DNA of 64,000 bases, from positions 1-64,000 of the forward strand of contig QNGE01003521.1 in assembly GCA_008508345.1 (NCBI GenBank), given 5' to 3'. Below are positions 61,004 through 64,000 of this stretch, in pieces. Below the pieces are notes generated by a model. It was not told the origin of the DNA. It was given only the letters and a program-made list of their open reading frames with translations, and searched no databases. The stretch's first letter is position 1. Every line of letters begins with the position of its first letter. A program made the translations under genes and the position numbers. Source of the stretch: Paragonimus westermani. Lineage: Eukaryota > Platyhelminthes > Trematoda > Plagiorchiida > Troglotrematidae.

Positions 61004-63924
61004 AATACTTGTATCAAACGAACACAATTTAAGACCAACAAAGTTCCCTTTAAAATCTCAATCTGATAACCTGAAATTCAGCCATTTTAATTTAATCCCA
61101 TATCTGACTCGGATCAACTGACTAGCAATTCTATGACTTTTAAATTCACTGTCTTTTCCAGATTTGTTTATCTTCAACTTTTTAATTGTGCTGTAGTTGA
61201 CAAACTTTTTGTTTTCGTTTTTTTCTATCTCACTCGAACTGTGGACCTGAACTGTTTGTTTTCACCTATACTTTTTAATATACTAATACAAACTGACTGA
61301 CAAATCAGATTTTTCTGTTACCATGGTCTGGGTGAATGTGTTAACACTAACACTGGATTCAGTATGTCACTTTGTTCATTTTTAATACGGCTATGAAAAG
61401 AAGTAACTTCTCCAACGGCTTGACCTTCAAAGTTGAATATTTACAATCACGTGCTCAAGCACGGCATATATGCGCTAACATGCGTTCGTTTGATCGATCC
61501 TCAGCGGTTGTGGAAATATAAGCAAACGGTCACAGGGACCTCAGGTAGAATGTGGTCGAACTCAGGCAATATCGAAACGTAACGTTAGTAAAGAGGTGTA
61601 CAGTAGCCTCCATAAAATCACACTCAGATCATTCTTCTAGAATACAAACTGCGGTCGTCCAACAGTCAAAACTGCAACTAGATGGCAAACTATAATATGC
61701 GGGTATGTATTTATGGGAAATCAAGACACTGTAATGCATAATACACCATTCAAACACCATACTCATCCAATGACGTTAGATCAGCAGTAATCTTTTTCAA
61801 TTTCCATCTGCAATGTTCGCGTCATCTAAATAACTTGCACGGCTATGTCGAAATGTAACTGCCCTTACGAGGGCATTCCTGAAGGCTCTGTTTGATGCGT
61901 TCACCACTGCCTTCACTTGCAATATTGGTTCAGAGACTGGGTTAATTACATACCGAACACGCCCACGAAACAGTGTTGTCAATGAAATAAGTCATGGTAA
62001 CAAGTTTGAGTGATATTGTCAATCCGTTTCTCAGTAACGTGAACGTTCCGGTTAACGCGAAGTTGCCGATCTACGTTCTACTGAGGGCATACTGTTTGAA
62101 AAGTGAAAGTCGTTGGCTCCGTCATTAACTCCTTTGGATGATACCGTCTGAGTAAACAGTACTAATTCCCGACGTTCTTTGTTACCAGGCCTATTGCTAG
62201 ATGAATCTGATCGTACCAAACTGTTGGTTGTTGTCCAGCCGTTCAGACACATAACGCGAAAATACTGGTTAGCCGCCGTAGAAGTTCATGTAATGCACAT
62301 TGGGTATTGTAAAACTCAGTAACTTGCATTGTCAGCTGGCCTGTCCACCCACCCTGTGAGTGAATGTCATTGGTCAGCGTTAAACCCGTTACGTCTGTTT
62401 CAAGTGAGTGTTTTGGTGGACTACCGTAACGAGTTGCTGAACACCCTAGTAAACCAGGTTTACATGTTTCACCGACTAGTTTGTCGTGGCGCTTACGGTA
62501 AGAGGGTGTTACAGCTGAGGATAGGTTGTATTCACAACAGTGTCCTGGGTGTGTATTTGTAAATTGTAATCTCTTGGCTTTACTGAGCATGGAATCAACT
62601 GTCTCTCAGGCAGTGAGATATGGTGTGTTTGTCATATATAGACATGCACAGAGTACGGTTCGGCGACACGCAGGCAGATCTCAATAGCAACACACACACA
62701 CACCGTACTGGCATGCGCACAAACATTGCGCGCGTGTCACATCTTACCAGAACAATAACTGGTCTGCCTGGACTGAAGTGTAATTTCCTGTAACCTGGCT
62801 ACAGTTTCAAGTCACACTGTAATAGACTTTGAAGTATATCCAAATATTGAGGGTGGCGCGTTTACTTTCCCTAGCCGTTACATCATCTTTTCTTATTGGC
62901 TGAAATCAATCAGCCGTTTTGTGGTTGGCTTGTGAACGAACAAGCATCTGCCACAGCCCACAGAGAACGATATTTTTCAAACAGTTGGTCCACATGGTCT
63001 GGTAAACAAGTGTCCGGACTATATTCTATTGCTTATTCACTGGTCCAGGGTTTGAATATCCGGCGTCCATGGGGTTGATGAGAACCAGCTAGATCGAAAC
63101 AGCTGCCCACCACTTCGCTGGGGCTCACCGGAACCAACTACTTGCAAAAAGTAGGAGCGCGTTTGTTTTGAAACACATGGTGCATTATAGACCTGTAATC
63201 TGGATGGGATAGAGCACTGTTCAGACAAGTACAGACCATTTCAGTTGACACGGTTCCATGAAGGTCACCGAAATGGTGTTTTTCTCCTCGATCACTAAAC
63301 CTGACAAATTCTTGTCTTCACTGGGATTTTAGTTATCGGGGTCGTGAGCCAGAGTTCAGCAGTGCTCTACTGGCCTAGCATTTTGCCTGACTAAACTATC
63401 ACATTGATTTAGCTGTAACAGAACTGTGCTACTGGTAGCGGTATCCAGGTCTGCGTATTGTCTAGGTGAATGATATAATGGCTGACTTGTAAGTTCTAAT
63501 TGGTGGCTCCAATTGAGCCATTCTTTGTGAAAGCAGAGAGATCAGTTTATGGCATTTCCCGTGTTGACGTCTTCATCAACTAGATTAGCCAGTTTGACTA
63601 AGAGAGCTAGGATGTTTCATAGGACATTCGGTGAACACACGCAATCTGTATCAGTTGAGAAGAGCCGCTAATTGAGTATTACGAGTTGCTTCATGAATTG
63701 TGTTTGGGCAGAAATCAAGCTAAGAATAAAGTAACGGAAGAAACGTAGGATGGGATGTGTACAAACAGAAGGTTCCAGTTAGGTCAAGTTAAGAATGTGA
63801 GAGTATTTTTGGAGTTATCGGAATTAGTGAATCAAATTGAGTAGGACGGAAACTTTGACATTACACTTTCCTGTTTTGTAAAGAAATGACGAACAGGCTC
63901 ATCGGCACATGCTATAATTTCTGA
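61004..63924. other. No supported gene downstream of the poly(A) signal
   Basis: Short frames on both strands (for example 62243-62590 minus, 115 codons) without family resemblance. A tRNA B-box-like string (GGTCCAGGGTTTGAATATCC, from 63041) hints at another SINE-like relic but lacks a clear A-box. Confidence 0.45.
62689..62703. repeat. (AC)n run
   Basis: Dinucleotide run downstream of the gene. Confidence 0.8.
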
Positions 63925-64000
63925 TGAGTAATTAGACAGTTGGTTTTCAGGTTGGAAATCTCTCACATTTGATCGCGGTCTTCGTATTCCGGTAGACTTT
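63925..64000 (-). mobile_element. SINE family A copy cut by the window end
   Basis: CTGATGAGTAATTAGACAGT, TTTCAGGTTGGAAATCTCTC and ACATTTGATCGCGGTCTTCG, then GGTAGACTTT, are the 3' tail half of the family in reverse orientation. The head lies beyond the window. Confidence 0.65.

Noticed and set aside
1..64000. CRISPR arrays, bacterial operons or phage genes
   Set aside because: No regularly spaced repeats, ribosome-binding sites or dense coding; the window is eukaryotic.

Overview
This window looks like intron-rich, repeat-rich metazoan DNA. It is AT-leaning, has very few long open frames, and holds GT-AG spliced exons separated by roughly 20 kb of decayed transposons. The mix of mobile elements (a CsRn1-like Gypsy element, an RTE/SR2-like LINE whose 3' end runs into a GAT repeat, a Penelope-like C-terminus and a tRNA-headed SINE) suggests a parasitic flatworm, most likely a digenean trematode with a large genome. 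The species cannot be fixed from the sequence.

I can support one host gene. It is a plus-strand gene of the PMP22/EMP/claudin four-transmembrane superfamily, with three visible coding exons at 20411-20503 (first extracellular loop with the G-F-W-x-x-C...C signature), 39394-39543 (TM2) and 60150-60538 (TM3, TM4, basic tail, stop). Introns of 18,890 and 20,606 bp separate them. Both junctions are phase 1 and restore the frame exactly. The exon carrying the start codon and TM1 was not securely found. A poly(A) signal lies at 60989. Almost everything else between 20.4 and 60.5 kb is intron.

Layout: 1-20.4 kb is 5' intron or intergenic DNA with an inverted-repeat element (8.58-9.06 kb), SINE copies, a Penelope-like fragment (16.1-16.5 kb), a twin-primed SINE (18.3 kb) and a clean solo LTR with a TTAT target duplication (18.93-19.45 kb). 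Intron 1 carries two RTE-like copies on the minus strand (22.1-22.5 and 24.99-27.43 kb) and a dead Gypsy element on the minus strand (29.05-32.72 kb) whose protease aspartate and reverse-transcriptase tyrosine codons are both destroyed. Intron 2 carries more SINEs, including two inverted pairs that are each flanked by a direct repeat, LTR relics at 45.0 and 49.0 kb, and a LINE tail with a C2H2 finger at 52 kb. The last 3.5 kb after the poly(A) signal shows no gene.

I did not find a novel multi-gene system. The most unusual observations are the inverted SINE composites, each bounded by its own direct repeat, and the compact PMP22-type gene spread over at least 40 kb with the family's intron phases kept.
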